Below, in pieces: positions 1 to 10,437 of a stretch of DNA of 64,000 nucleotides. A program made the position numbers and the translations under genes. Position 1 is the stretch's first letter; every line of letters starts with the position of its first letter. Source of the DNA: Pseudomonas berkeleyensis (GTDB lineage Bacteria > Pseudomonadota > Gammaproteobacteria > Pseudomonadales > Pseudomonadaceae); assembly GCF_014109765.1 (NCBI RefSeq), contig NZ_CP059139.1:744001-808000 (forward strand), read 5' to 3'. The notes below the pieces were generated by a model. The model was not told the DNA's origin. It made no database searches and was given only the letters and a program-made list of their open reading frames with translations.

Positions 1-3000
1 ACTTCGATGTTGCGCGCCGCGTCCAGGCTCATATCACTGGTGGACTGGATGCTGCCGGTCTTGCCGATAGCGGTGGTGTAGGTGGTGCCGTCGCCCTGGC
101 CGACGGCCAGGGTTTCGTTGCGGATGCTGCCCTCGGTGGACTTCAGATCGACATTGCCGCCCTTGATAGTGCCGCTGGTATTGGTGATGTCGCCACGGGT
201 TTCCACCGTCAGGCTGCCGCTGCCGGAGATGGTGCCGCCGGTGTTGCTCAGGCCTTCGCCGCTGATGCGGGTGTCACGTGCGGCGATCACCGCGCCCGCC
301 TCGAGTGCTGCCACAGTGCTGGCGGCCAGGTAGACCTTGGGTACGAGAACTTTCTGACCTTCGACGACGGACTCTTCCATCCAGACGATGTCTTCGGTCA
401 ACCCTGCCAATTGCGCGGCGGTCGGGGTCTTGCCGAATTCCAGGCCGAGTGACTTGCCCTGGGCATAGGCCTGATCCATCAGGCGTTTCATCTGATCCGC
501 TTCGTTGTCATAGCCGGCGATCACGTTGTTGTTTGTCTGTTGGATCAATTGCTGCCGTATCAGGTAAGCCTCGTAGTTGGCATCGCCCAGGCGCGTTTGC
601 ACGGTGTCCGGGTTGAAGCCATAGCGCTCGGCCAGGTAATCGGAGCCGACGAAGTTCGAGCCCACGGCGAAGTTCGGGTTGGTTTCCACCAGGTATTTGG
701 CACCCGGCGTTTTGTTGGGGACGTAGTAGCCGTTGGGGTTGGTCGGCAGCGTGATGCTCGGAGCACCGATGCCAGGATTGTTGACGCTGGTGCCTAGCTG
801 GCTGCCGAGGCGGGCCTTGCCCTCATCCTCCGGCCAGGGCGAGCCGACGTTCTCCAGCGTGCCACTGGTGAAGTTCAGGCTGGTGGCGTAGATGCCGGCA
901 CCGCTGCGGCCGATCACTTCGGCGTCACTGAAGACGCCCCCGCGGATGCCCTCTGCATAGGCTTGGCTATCGGGTACGCGTTCCCATCCCCAGCCGGGAT
1001 TCCAGTCGCCCCAACTGGTGCCGTCGTCGTCAGGACTGTTGGGCAGCCCGTCGTCACGACCCACACAGTTTGCCGGGCCGCCGTCATAGCAGAAACGATC
1101 GGGGTCGACACGAACCCAGCCAACACTGCCGTCATCGTTATCGATCCAGCGCAGCACCTTGGTGTAGTGGTAGAGCGCCAGTTCTTCGTTGCGGAAGGTG
1201 CCGCTGCCGCCGATCTCGACATTGGCTGCGGAGATGACGCCGACCTTGTTCTGGCCGCTGTTGCCATAGTCGATGGTCAGCTTGCTGCCGGCACCATTGG
1301 AGATGATCTGGGCTTTCTGCAGCGCCTGTAGCTGGGTCAGGGTCAGGCCGACCAGTTGCTCGTTGTAGGTGTACTGGACGTCATACATCCAGGCATCGAT
1401 GCCCTTGCAGATGCCCAGAAAACACCCGGAGTTGGCGATCTTGTCTGAGCTGATGACGTTGCCATAGGTCGGCGAACCATCCTGTTTGGTCAGGCTACCA
1501 CCGCTCCACAGGGTTTCGTTGACGAACGACTGGCTGGCCTTGATGTGGATATCGCCAACGCCGACGACGGCGCCGTTGTTGATGAAGCGCGCACTGTCGG
1601 TGGCCATGCTGCCGTTGCTGTCGACAGTGCCGCTGCTATGGTTCTGCACCTTGTCGCCAGCCTTCAGCGACAGATGCTCGCCAGCGTAGAAGGCTCCTGA
1701 GTTGTCGATATTGGTAGTGGCCTCCAGGCTCAGTTCCTGTAGTGACGACAGGCCGGCGGTACTGGTGTTGTTGATCGAACGTGCCTCGACCTTGAGGTCG
1801 CCGCCCGCATGCAGCACGTTGCTGTTGGTCAGACTACCACCGGCCTTGATCTGGCCCGCTGTGGCGCCGAGCAGCTTGCCGGCATTGTCGATGGCGCCGA
1901 TCGCTGTCACGTCGTAGTCGCCGACACTCTTGATCTCGGTGTTGCTGCCTGTGTTCAGGGCCGCGGCGGAGTCGAGCTTCAGCTTGCCGTTGCTTTGTAC
2001 CTTGGCATCGTTCAGGCGCAGGTTGCCGCTGGTGGTGGTCAGCGTCAGGGACTTGCCGGTCGCCTGGGCATCGGCACCGCTGTAGAGGTTGGCCCCATCG
2101 TTCACCGTCAGGCTGGCGGCACGGATGGCCAGGTCGTCGCCGGCGCCCCAGGTGCTGCCGGTGATCTGTGTGCTGTCGGTGGTTTCGATACGCGCATCAC
2201 GCCCGGCGTAACGCTTGTCGCCCGTGCCACTGTCGTTGAGGCTGGCGGCGGTCAGGGTGAGGTCGCGACTGGCGGTCAGGGTCGACTCGTCCAGCACCAC
2301 TTGGCCTGCCTGGGCCGTGATGACCATGTCGCGCTTGGCGGTCAACTGGGTGCTCTCGCCTTCGACGCGAATCGATTCGCCGGAGGTCGAGCTGCTCAGT
2401 GTGATATCGCGTTCGGCGCTGATGCGCGTGTTGATTTCGATCTTGCCCGATGCGCTGAGCACGAAGTCATCGGCGCTGGCCGCCGCTTCGCCGCGCATGC
2501 GCACGCCGACGCCGTTCTCTGTGGCCAGTAACTGAATGCGGTTGGCGTACATGCCGCCCAGGGCGGTGGAGTCGATGGCGTACAACGGCGTATCGCCGGT
2601 TGGAGCCTGAGCCGTGGTGCTGCGGTCGGCATAGCCGTAGGTGTTGCTGCCGGCCACCACGGCCACGTCCTGGCCGTTGATCTGGCCATCGATCTTCACC
2701 GAGCGTGCCACCAGATCCAGCACTTTCTGGTTGCGGCCATCGAGGCCGGTGCCTTCGACCAGGATGTCACCCCGGTTGACGTTGAAACCGGCCACGCGGC
2801 CGTCGCCACCGATGGTGGGTACACCGGTGGTCAGGGTGGCACGGTCGGTGTTGATGAAGCCGCAGCCCGAGCAGGTGATGCCGTAGGGGTTGGCCACGAT
2901 CACGTCGGCCTTGCCGCCGACCACCTCGGTGTAGCCCTTGAGCGAAGAACGATTGGGCGCGACCACTTCGTTGAGGATCACCCGCGCTTCGTTGGTCAGG

Positions 3001-3401
3001 TTGACGTTGGGCACGATCTGCCCGCCGAGCTGCGATTGCAGCGCGCCGGCACGGGTCAGTGCCGAGTTGTTATTGAGAATCTGGCCGCTCGGATCGACGT
3101 TGTAGTGGATGTAGCGGTTGTGCGAGACACCGGCCTTGTTGGCGGTGGCTATGTCGATGACCTGGACGCCGTTCGGCGCCTGGAAGACTTGGGTATTACC
3201 GCTGGCAACCTCGACGCCGGCTGCATGTACCGAGCCGACGAAGATCGAAGCGCCAAGTGCGCTGAGTGCGAACAGGCCAACCGAGCCCACTGGGCCGCGA
3301 CCCGAGCCGCTGGCGCTGCGGCCACCGCTGCCGACGTTCTCCGCCACCACCATGAAGGCGTTGCGAACCCTGTTCCAGACGATGCGATAAATATGGTTCA
3401 T
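1..3401 (-). CDS. TpsA-type filamentous haemagglutinin / CdiA-like exoprotein, partial (3' end outside window)
   Basis: Large secreted beta-helical adhesin or contact-dependent inhibition stick protein, exported by the TpsB encoded just upstream. The frame stays open from the ATG at 3401 to the window edge (about 1,133 codons). Residues 1-22 (MNHIYRIVWN...VVAEN) are a typical type V extended signal peptide region, followed by a hydrophobic signal segment ending near VHAAG (about residue 61). The TPS secretion domain follows, with ILNEV (about 142) and NPYGITCSGCGFIN (171-184), close to the family NPNGI motif. Later come repetitive haemagglutinin-type strands, and near 560-760 the YLVETNP...GSDYLAERYGF block common in large FHA-like proteins. 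A Shine-Dalgarno (GAAGGAAG) overlaps the tpsB stop, so the two genes are probably translationally coupled. The C-terminus is missing, so adhesin and CdiA toxin cannot be told apart. Confidence 0.9.
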   Translation of the reverse strand, partial: MNHIYRIVWNRVRNAFMVVAENVGSGGRSASGSGRGPVGSVGLFALSALGASIFVGSVHAAGVEVASGNTQVFQAPNGVQVIDIATANKAGVSHNRYIHYNVDPSGQILNNNSALTRAGALQSQLGGQIVPNVNLTNEARVILNEVVAPNRSSLKGYTEVVGGKADVIVANPYGITCSGCGFINTDRATLTTGVPTIGGDGRVAGFNVNRGDILVEGTGLDGRNQKVLDLVARSVKIDGQINGQDVAVVAGSNTYGYADRSTTAQAPTGDTPLYAIDSTALGGMYANRIQLLATENGVGVRMRGEAAASADDFVLSASGKIEINTRISAERDITLSSSTSGESIRVEGESTQLTAKRDMVITAQAGQVVLDESTLTASRDLTLTAASLNDSGTGDKRYAGRDARIETTDSTQITGSTWGAGDDLAIRAASLTVNDGANLYSGADAQATGKSLTLTTTSGNLRLNDAKVQSNGKLKLDSAAALNTGSNTEIKSVGDYDVTAIGAIDNAGKLLGATAGQIKAGGSLTNSNVLHAGGDLKVEARSINNTSTAGLSSLQELSLEATTNIDNSGAFYAGEHLSLKAGDKVQNHSSGTVDSNGSMATDSARFINNGAVVGVGDIHIKASQSFVNETLWSGGSLTKQDGSPTYGNVISSDKIANSGCFLGICKGIDAWMYDVQYTYNEQLVGLTLTQLQALQKAQIISNGAGSKLTIDYGNSGQNKVGVISAANVEIGGSGTFRNEELALYHYTKVLRWIDNDDGSVGWVRVDPDRFCYDGGPANCVGRDDGLPNSPDDDGTSWGDWNPGWGWERVPDSQAYAEGIRGGVFSDAEVIGRSGAGIYATSLNFTSGTLENVGSPWPEDEGKARLGSQLGTSVNNPGIGAPSITLPTNPNGYYVPNKTPGAKYLVETNPNFAVGSNFVGSDYLAERYGFNPDTVQTRLGDANYEAYLIRQQLIQQTNNNVIAGYDNEADQMKRLMDQAYAQGKSLGLEFGKTPTAAQLAGLTEDIVWMEESVVEGQKVLVPKVYLAASTVAALEAGAVIAARDTRISGEGLSNTGGTISGSGSLTVETRGDITNTSGTIKGGNVDLKSTEGSIRNETLAVGQGDGTTYTTAIGKTGSIQSTSDMSLDAARNIE

Positions 3402-3412
3402 GTCATCTTCCT

Positions 3413-5200
3413 TCAGAGGGAAAGGCTGAGGCTGAAGGCCAGGGTGTCGCCCTGATCCGTTTCATATTTGGGGGAGTCGAGCGGGTGCGCCAGCGTCAGG
3501 TTGAGGTTGACCGGGCCGGTCATGACGCCCACGCCGAGTGAGGCGCTGCTGAGGTCGCCAGCGGATTCGTTCTCGCGGTTCCAGGCTTTGCCGTAATCGA
3601 GTCCGACGAAGGGGCGCAGCAGCGCAGGGCGGCCATTGGGCAGGCTGAAGCGATGGGTCAGGGCCAGCTCGTTGCGCCAGTAGTAACCGTGATCGCCGGC
3701 AATCGACTCCTCGTTGAAACCGCGCACCGTGTAGAGGCTGCCGAGGGAGATGCGCTCCGAGCCGTAGAGCACGTCGCGGGCATGCTGGCCGCTGAACTGG
3801 CTGTTGAAGCTCAGCTCCTGGTTAAGCAGTTCGAAGGGGCGGTAGTAGCCGAACCCGTACTTGTATTTGGTGAATTGCGCGCGTGGTGCCCAGTCGGGCA
3901 GGTTGGAGGCGTCCTTGAGCGAACTGAACAGGTGCAGGCCACGGGCCAAGCCAAGGTTCAGGCTGAGGGCGCCGCCGAGTACGCGCGTGGTGTAGCTGGA
4001 GTCGAGGTCGAATACGCTCAGGCGGCGGCTGCTGACCTCCAGCAGGATGTCTTCGAGGTAGTTGCCCTGTTCTTTCTGGGTCAGTGCGCCAGACAGGTTC
4101 CATTGGCCGGACTGGCCGCGCCAGAGCACGCGATCCATCTGCAGGGTGTAGGTCTGCGAATCGCCGTTGGTTTTCAGCTTGGTGCCACTGGGGGCTTTCA
4201 GCAGGCTGGCGTACTCGGAATCGGAGAGGCTCAGGCTGAAGGTGTTGTAGCCCCAGGGCAGGACGTAGGTCAGGTTGTTGAAATAGGACGAGCGTTTGCC
4301 GCTTTCGTAGGGCTGGGCGCGGCGGTGGGTCAGGCTGAGGAAGTCGTTGAAGCCCAGCAGGTTGTCCAACCCCAGGTTGACCCCCAGCTGATTGCGACCG
4401 GTAGCCTTCTGACCGTTGTTGTCATACGTGAGATTCAGGTGGTACGGCTGCCCCGGATCGTTGTTGAAGCGCACCAGGCTGTCGCCTGGCTGGGTGCCTG
4501 GCAGGATTTCCATGGTGGCGTTGTTCGACGACAGGCGATTGATCTGATCCAGCGCCTGCTCCAGGTCACGCAGGTTGAGCGGTTCGCCGACCTTGCCGGG
4601 AAACACGTTGCCGGGTGAGATGGAGCGCTTGTCACCATCGTTGATGTCGATGCGCTCGAGTTGGCCTTCTTCGACTTCGATGATCAAGGTGCCCTGGCTC
4701 AGATCCTGGCCTGGCAGGTAGGCGCGTGCGGCCACGTAGCCACGTGTCATGTACGCGGCGGTGACGTCGGCCAGCAGTTGCTCGATCTCGGCGACGCCCA
4801 GACAGCGGCCTTGATAGCTCTCCTGAATGTCGCGACGAACGCGCTCGGGCAGCTGTTCGGCGTTCTGAATCTCGACCACGCTGATGTCCCGGCAAGCTGC
4901 CGAGTCGCGTGGGCGGGGCGTAGGTGGCACTACTTGCAGGCGAGTGGGGGGCTGATCCGATTGCAGATCCTGCAGGCGCTGCTGCTGGATACGTTGGTTC
5001 ATCTCGTTCTGCAGGCGTTCGGCCTGGCGTGCCGCGGCCTCCACATCACTGGGCGTCTGCGCCAAGGCGGTTGCGCTGGTGGAGCTGAGCAGCAGGATGA
5101 ACAGACCGTTAAGCAGCGTGGAGGTCGATTGGCGTGTACGTGAAGCGGTTGTGGAGGGCATGCCGGAAAAGCGGCATGAGGGGACGTGGAGATTCGGCAT
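3413..5200 (-). CDS. TpsB outer-membrane transporter (ShlB/FhaC/HecB family)
   Basis: Outer-membrane Omp85-superfamily pore that recognises the TPS domain of its partner and exports it to the cell surface. The 595-residue protein has an N-terminal signal region, a coiled-coil helical stretch rich in Q, E and R (about 55-85), a POTRA_2-like domain (about 105-195) and a C-terminal beta-barrel. The VRGF motif (in YTVRGFNEES) is the conserved tip of barrel loop 6 in this family. It ends 12 bp before the tpsA start on the same strand, the usual B-then-A order of cdiBA and similar loci. The start at 5200 is the longest ATG; an ATG at 5161 would give a shorter, more conventional signal peptide and is a real alternative. 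Confidence 0.93.
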   Translation of the reverse strand: MPNLHVPSCRFSGMPSTTASRTRQSTSTLLNGLFILLLSSTSATALAQTPSDVEAAARQAERLQNEMNQRIQQQRLQDLQSDQPPTRLQVVPPTPRPRDSAACRDISVVEIQNAEQLPERVRRDIQESYQGRCLGVAEIEQLLADVTAAYMTRGYVAARAYLPGQDLSQGTLIIEVEEGQLERIDINDGDKRSISPGNVFPGKVGEPLNLRDLEQALDQINRLSSNNATMEILPGTQPGDSLVRFNNDPGQPYHLNLTYDNNGQKATGRNQLGVNLGLDNLLGFNDFLSLTHRRAQPYESGKRSSYFNNLTYVLPWGYNTFSLSLSDSEYASLLKAPSGTKLKTNGDSQTYTLQMDRVLWRGQSGQWNLSGALTQKEQGNYLEDILLEVSSRRLSVFDLDSSYTTRVLGGALSLNLGLARGLHLFSSLKDASNLPDWAPRAQFTKYKYGFGYYRPFELLNQELSFNSQFSGQHARDVLYGSERISLGSLYTVRGFNEESIAGDHGYYWRNELALTHRFSLPNGRPALLRPFVGLDYGKAWNRENESAGDLSSASLGVGVMTGPVNLNLTLAHPLDSPKYETDQGDTLAFSLSLSL

Positions 5201-5312
5201 GGCAGACCCGCTCGCTCGTACTACAAGAGTGATGGCAATTTGCGATGAGTCTATTGGTCTTTGGTAGCGGGGGGCTGAGCAAATCTGAGCAGTAGTTGAT
5301 TATTCTGCTTGG

Positions 5313-7322
5313 TTATTGAATGGCTGGGGTTTTCGGCAGACGCAGACGGAAGCAGACGCCCTGCTCACCGCCTGCCGAGAGCAGGGTCACGTCGCCGCCG
5401 AGCATTTCGCTGATGCGTTTCACCAGATACAGACCCAGCCCCGCGCCTGTAGCGTGTTTGGCGTTCTGTCCGCGAAAGTATTTGCGGAACAGACGTTCCC
5501 GCTCGTGCGCGGGAATCTTGCTGGATACGTTGCAGATGTCGATGAGAAGGAAGTCGCCGTCTTCATTGACCTCGACTTCGACGGTTTCATCGCTGGGCGA
5601 ATGGCGGTCGGCATTGGCCAGCAGGTTACGCAGGGCAATATGTAACAGGCCCACATCGGTGACGAGCCCTTCGGGCCGGTAGTTGAAGCGATTACGAATC
5701 CTGCCCGGTGCGAAGTCGCCGCTGAGCTCATGCAGCAGTACGGGCAAATTGTAAGGCGCGTGCTTCAACTCGACGATCGACTCGCTCATGCGGTCGTCGT
5801 TCAGGTATTCGTCGACCAGTGCCAGCAGGCGCGAGGCCGCGTCGCGTATCTGCTGGCAGCGCTCAGTATTCTTCGGTGTCTGTGGCGGTGTGCTCTGTTC
5901 GATGCGCTGCGACAGGGTGGTGATGATCGCCAGTGGCGTGCGGAATTCGTGAGACACCATGGCGACGAAGTCCTGTTGCTCGGTGCGCACGCGTTGTTCG
6001 AGCTCCAGCGCATTGCGCAGTTCCTGTTCGAGCAACTCGCGACGGTGTATCTCCTTGCGCAGGTCAGCGGTGCGCTGTTCCACTTCACGGGTCAGTTCCT
6101 GGCTGTGCTGCTGAGCCATGTTGGCGGCACGGTTGGCCTGCCAGCGTTCGCGCGAGCGGCGCTTGCGCTCGTAGCGAGCGATCAGCCACAGGCTCAGCAG
6201 AATCATGTGCAGCATGGTGGCGATCGTCGTCGCCAGTTCGGTTCCCGGGTTGACCGGCAGGTAGCCAAGGTTGCGCAGGAAGCCGATCAGCAATCCTGCA
6301 TAGAAGACGCCGAACGCCAGGGCAAAGAACCTGGCATGTCGATAACCGCGTATCAGCAGCCGGATGCACATGCCGCTGAAGCCGACCATCATCACCAGAC
6401 CCAGGAGCAGAACCGGCACTACGCTCAGGGCGTACTGGTTGAGCAGGGCCATGCTCAGGCAATAGAGCGCTGCGACCTTGATGGCGTGATCCATCCACCG
6501 GCTGGTTCGTGGATAGAGTATCGGCATGCCCAACTGCTGCATCGATACGCGAAATCCGACCAGCAGGTTGCAGGCGAAACCGGCCCCGAGGATGCGATCG
6601 CTCCATGTCACGGGCAGGCCGCTGATCTGTTGAATCAGCCCCAGGCTCAAGACTTCGTTGAGCAGGCTGAGGCTGACGTATAAGAGAAACAGGCCGCTCA
6701 TCTTGCTACGGGTTGTAGCCCAGAAGATCGCGTGCAGGCCGATCAGCAGCAGGTAGAATCCGAAATGCAGGCCGAAGAACAGGCCCTCGCGTCGAGAGTT
6801 GTCATCGAAGGCCAGGCGCTGCCAGATCTCCACGCGCGTCGCCAGCGAGTTCTTGCTTTCAAGCCTGATGAGCAATGTATGTTGGCCCGCCTCTGTCGGC
6901 TCGAACGGGATCACTGCACTGCGGTAGTCGACAGGCCACTCGCTGCGAGACACGTTCTCGCCGCTGAGCCCGAGCAGCTGCCAGCCGCTGGGGCGCCAGA
7001 TGTAGATGCGCACATCGTCCAGTAGCGCGTTGCTCAGATGGAGCATCCATCCACCTGGAAGGGGTTGGGGAACGTCCAGTTGCAAGCGCAGCCAATAGGT
7101 GTCTGGCGTATAGCCGGCATTGAGGTTGCTGGGCAGTTTCTGCCACCCTTGCGCGGCATTCGCCTGGGCGACATCGAGCTGTCCACCCGGGTCTGCCAGG
7201 CCCTCGAGGTAACCTGCGGTACTGAACATCGGTTTGGTATCGTCCAGGTGCAACGCGGCAGCCTGCAGCGTCGACGGCAACAACAGGATGAGCAGCAATA
7301 GCAGAGGAGGGAGTCTGAACAT
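5313..7322 (-). CDS. 7TMR-DISM sensor histidine kinase
   Basis: Membrane sensor kinase, 669 residues. It has a signal peptide (1-20), a periplasmic 7TMR-DISMED2-like beta-sandwich (about 25-165), seven hydrophobic segments (about 180-385), a coiled-coil linker (400-450), a HisKA dimerisation domain with H-box VSHEFRTPL (phosphorylatable His458) and a HATPase_c domain with N-box NLLANADRH and GLGLYLVKRI. DISMED2 domains are generally thought to bind carbohydrate-like ligands, as in RetS and LadS, but unlike those this kinase carries no receiver domain. It is divergent (65-bp gap) from the response regulator at 7403, its probable partner. It lies 112 bp downstream of the tpsB start region, so a role in controlling the TPS locus is possible but inferred. 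Confidence 0.9.
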   Translation of the reverse strand: MFRLPPLLLLLILLLPSTLQAAALHLDDTKPMFSTAGYLEGLADPGGQLDVAQANAAQGWQKLPSNLNAGYTPDTYWLRLQLDVPQPLPGGWMLHLSNALLDDVRIYIWRPSGWQLLGLSGENVSRSEWPVDYRSAVIPFEPTEAGQHTLLIRLESKNSLATRVEIWQRLAFDDNSRREGLFFGLHFGFYLLLIGLHAIFWATTRSKMSGLFLLYVSLSLLNEVLSLGLIQQISGLPVTWSDRILGAGFACNLLVGFRVSMQQLGMPILYPRTSRWMDHAIKVAALYCLSMALLNQYALSVVPVLLLGLVMMVGFSGMCIRLLIRGYRHARFFALAFGVFYAGLLIGFLRNLGYLPVNPGTELATTIATMLHMILLSLWLIARYERKRRSRERWQANRAANMAQQHSQELTREVEQRTADLRKEIHRRELLEQELRNALELEQRVRTEQQDFVAMVSHEFRTPLAIITTLSQRIEQSTPPQTPKNTERCQQIRDAASRLLALVDEYLNDDRMSESIVELKHAPYNLPVLLHELSGDFAPGRIRNRFNYRPEGLVTDVGLLHIALRNLLANADRHSPSDETVEVEVNEDGDFLLIDICNVSSKIPAHERERLFRKYFRGQNAKHATGAGLGLYLVKRISEMLGGDVTLLSAGGEQGVCFRLRLPKTPAIQ

Positions 7323-7402
7323 GCCTGGGGGTGAGGAGTCTCAAGGCTTGAGGATCATGGGCGGCAGGGCTATGAAGCCGCCAGTGAATGAGTTTGGCAA
7401 GT

Positions 7403-8086
7403 ATGATCGATCTGATTTTTCTCGAAGACGACCCCGTGCTGGGGGCTGAGCTTGCCGATTTTCTCGGTGAGATCGGCTATCGCGTGACCTTCGTGACCTC
7501 CCTGGCGGAATTCGACGCGGCCTTCGAGGCCGGACGCCATCGCCTGGCGGTGATTGATGTTGGCCTGCCTGATGGCAGTGGTCTGGCGCTGATCGAGCAG
7601 TTGCGCAACGCTGGGGATCGGCTTGGTGTGGTGGTCTTCAGCGCACGCGGCTCCACCCTGGACAAGATCGAAGGACTGGGTATCGGTGCAGATCATTACC
7701 TCGCCAAGGGGTGTGACCTGGGAGAACTCTCCGCAACCCTGGAAGCGTTGTGCCGCCGTCTGGAGTTGAGCCACAGCCAGCTGGCATGGTGCCTGGAAAT
7801 CGGCCCGCGCCGCCTGCGTCTGCCTGATGGCTCGCAGGTGTCGCTGTCACAACAGGATATGCTGGTGCTGCGTTGTCTGATGGCTGCTCCCGGTGAAAGC
7901 ATCAGTCGTCGGCAGATCATCCAGGCACTGGGCGGCGATTACCTGAGCTACGACCAGCGGCGTCTGGATACTCAGATGAAGCGGTTGAGGCGCAAGGTGT
8001 TGGACAACGCAGGAACGGAGTTGCCCATCAAGACCCTGCGTAACAGTGGTTACTGCTTCTATGGCGGGGCGTCGGTGCGATCCTGA
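7403..8086 (+). CDS. OmpR-family response regulator
   Basis: Transcription factor likely phosphorylated by the divergent 7TMR-DISM kinase. The receiver domain has the acidic pair (LEDD), phosphoacceptor Asp in VIDVGLPDG, the switch Ser in FSARGS and Lys in YLAKG, all intact. The C-terminal half (about 125-227) is a winged-helix Trans_reg_C domain with the DTQMKRLRRKV recognition-helix region. I chose the ATG at 7403 (MIDLIFLEDD) because receiver domains start just before the first strand; an in-frame ATG at 7388 would add five residues. The gene ends at a bidirectional terminator shared with convergent thiC. Confidence 0.9.
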   Translation: MIDLIFLEDDPVLGAELADFLGEIGYRVTFVTSLAEFDAAFEAGRHRLAVIDVGLPDGSGLALIEQLRNAGDRLGVVVFSARGSTLDKIEGLGIGADHYLAKGCDLGELSATLEALCRRLELSHSQLAWCLEIGPRRLRLPDGSQVSLSQQDMLVLRCLMAAPGESISRRQIIQALGGDYLSYDQRRLDTQMKRLRRKVLDNAGTELPIKTLRNSGYCFYGGASVRS

Positions 8087-8091
8087 AAGAA

Positions 8092-8118
8092 AAAGCCCCT
8101 TTGCATGAAAGGGGCTTT
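8092..8118. terminator. Bidirectional intrinsic terminator between the response regulator and thiC
   Basis: Perfect 11-bp inverted repeat AAAGCCCCTTT with a five-base loop, flanked by A and T runs. It lies in the 45-bp gap between the convergent ends of the response regulator and thiC and can serve both. Confidence 0.85.
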
Positions 8119-8131
8119 GGCAGGCTGATCG

Positions 8132-10210
<2,079 letters not shown>

Positions 10211-10221
10211 AGAACTCGGGC

Positions 10222-10251
10222 AGTCTAAACAAGCTGATGAGAGAAAACCAA
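10222..10251 (-). promoter_or_regulatory. Putative sigma-70 promoter of thiC
   Basis: On the minus strand, TTGGTT (-35) and TAGACT (-10) are separated by 18 bp and lie about 12 bp upstream of the riboswitch, the expected geometry for its transcription start. Confidence 0.5.
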
Positions 10252-10437
10252 CTCGGCGGTCAATAAAGTTCGACCCGTGCGTCGGAAAGCGACTAATGCT
10301 GCTGATGATGGCGGATTGTTCCCGACGAGCAACATAGCTTGCCGCCAGCTAGACTGATGCCATCCATGGCGCGCTTGACCCCCGCCTGTGGCGCCCCGTA
10401 GCCTTGCCGATTACCGCCTATTCAAGGATCGACATCC

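Noticed and set aside
1809..2531. 240-codon plus-strand frame within the TpsA gene
   Set aside because: Composition is that of a reversed repeat shaft; the minus frame is continuous with signal and TPS domain.
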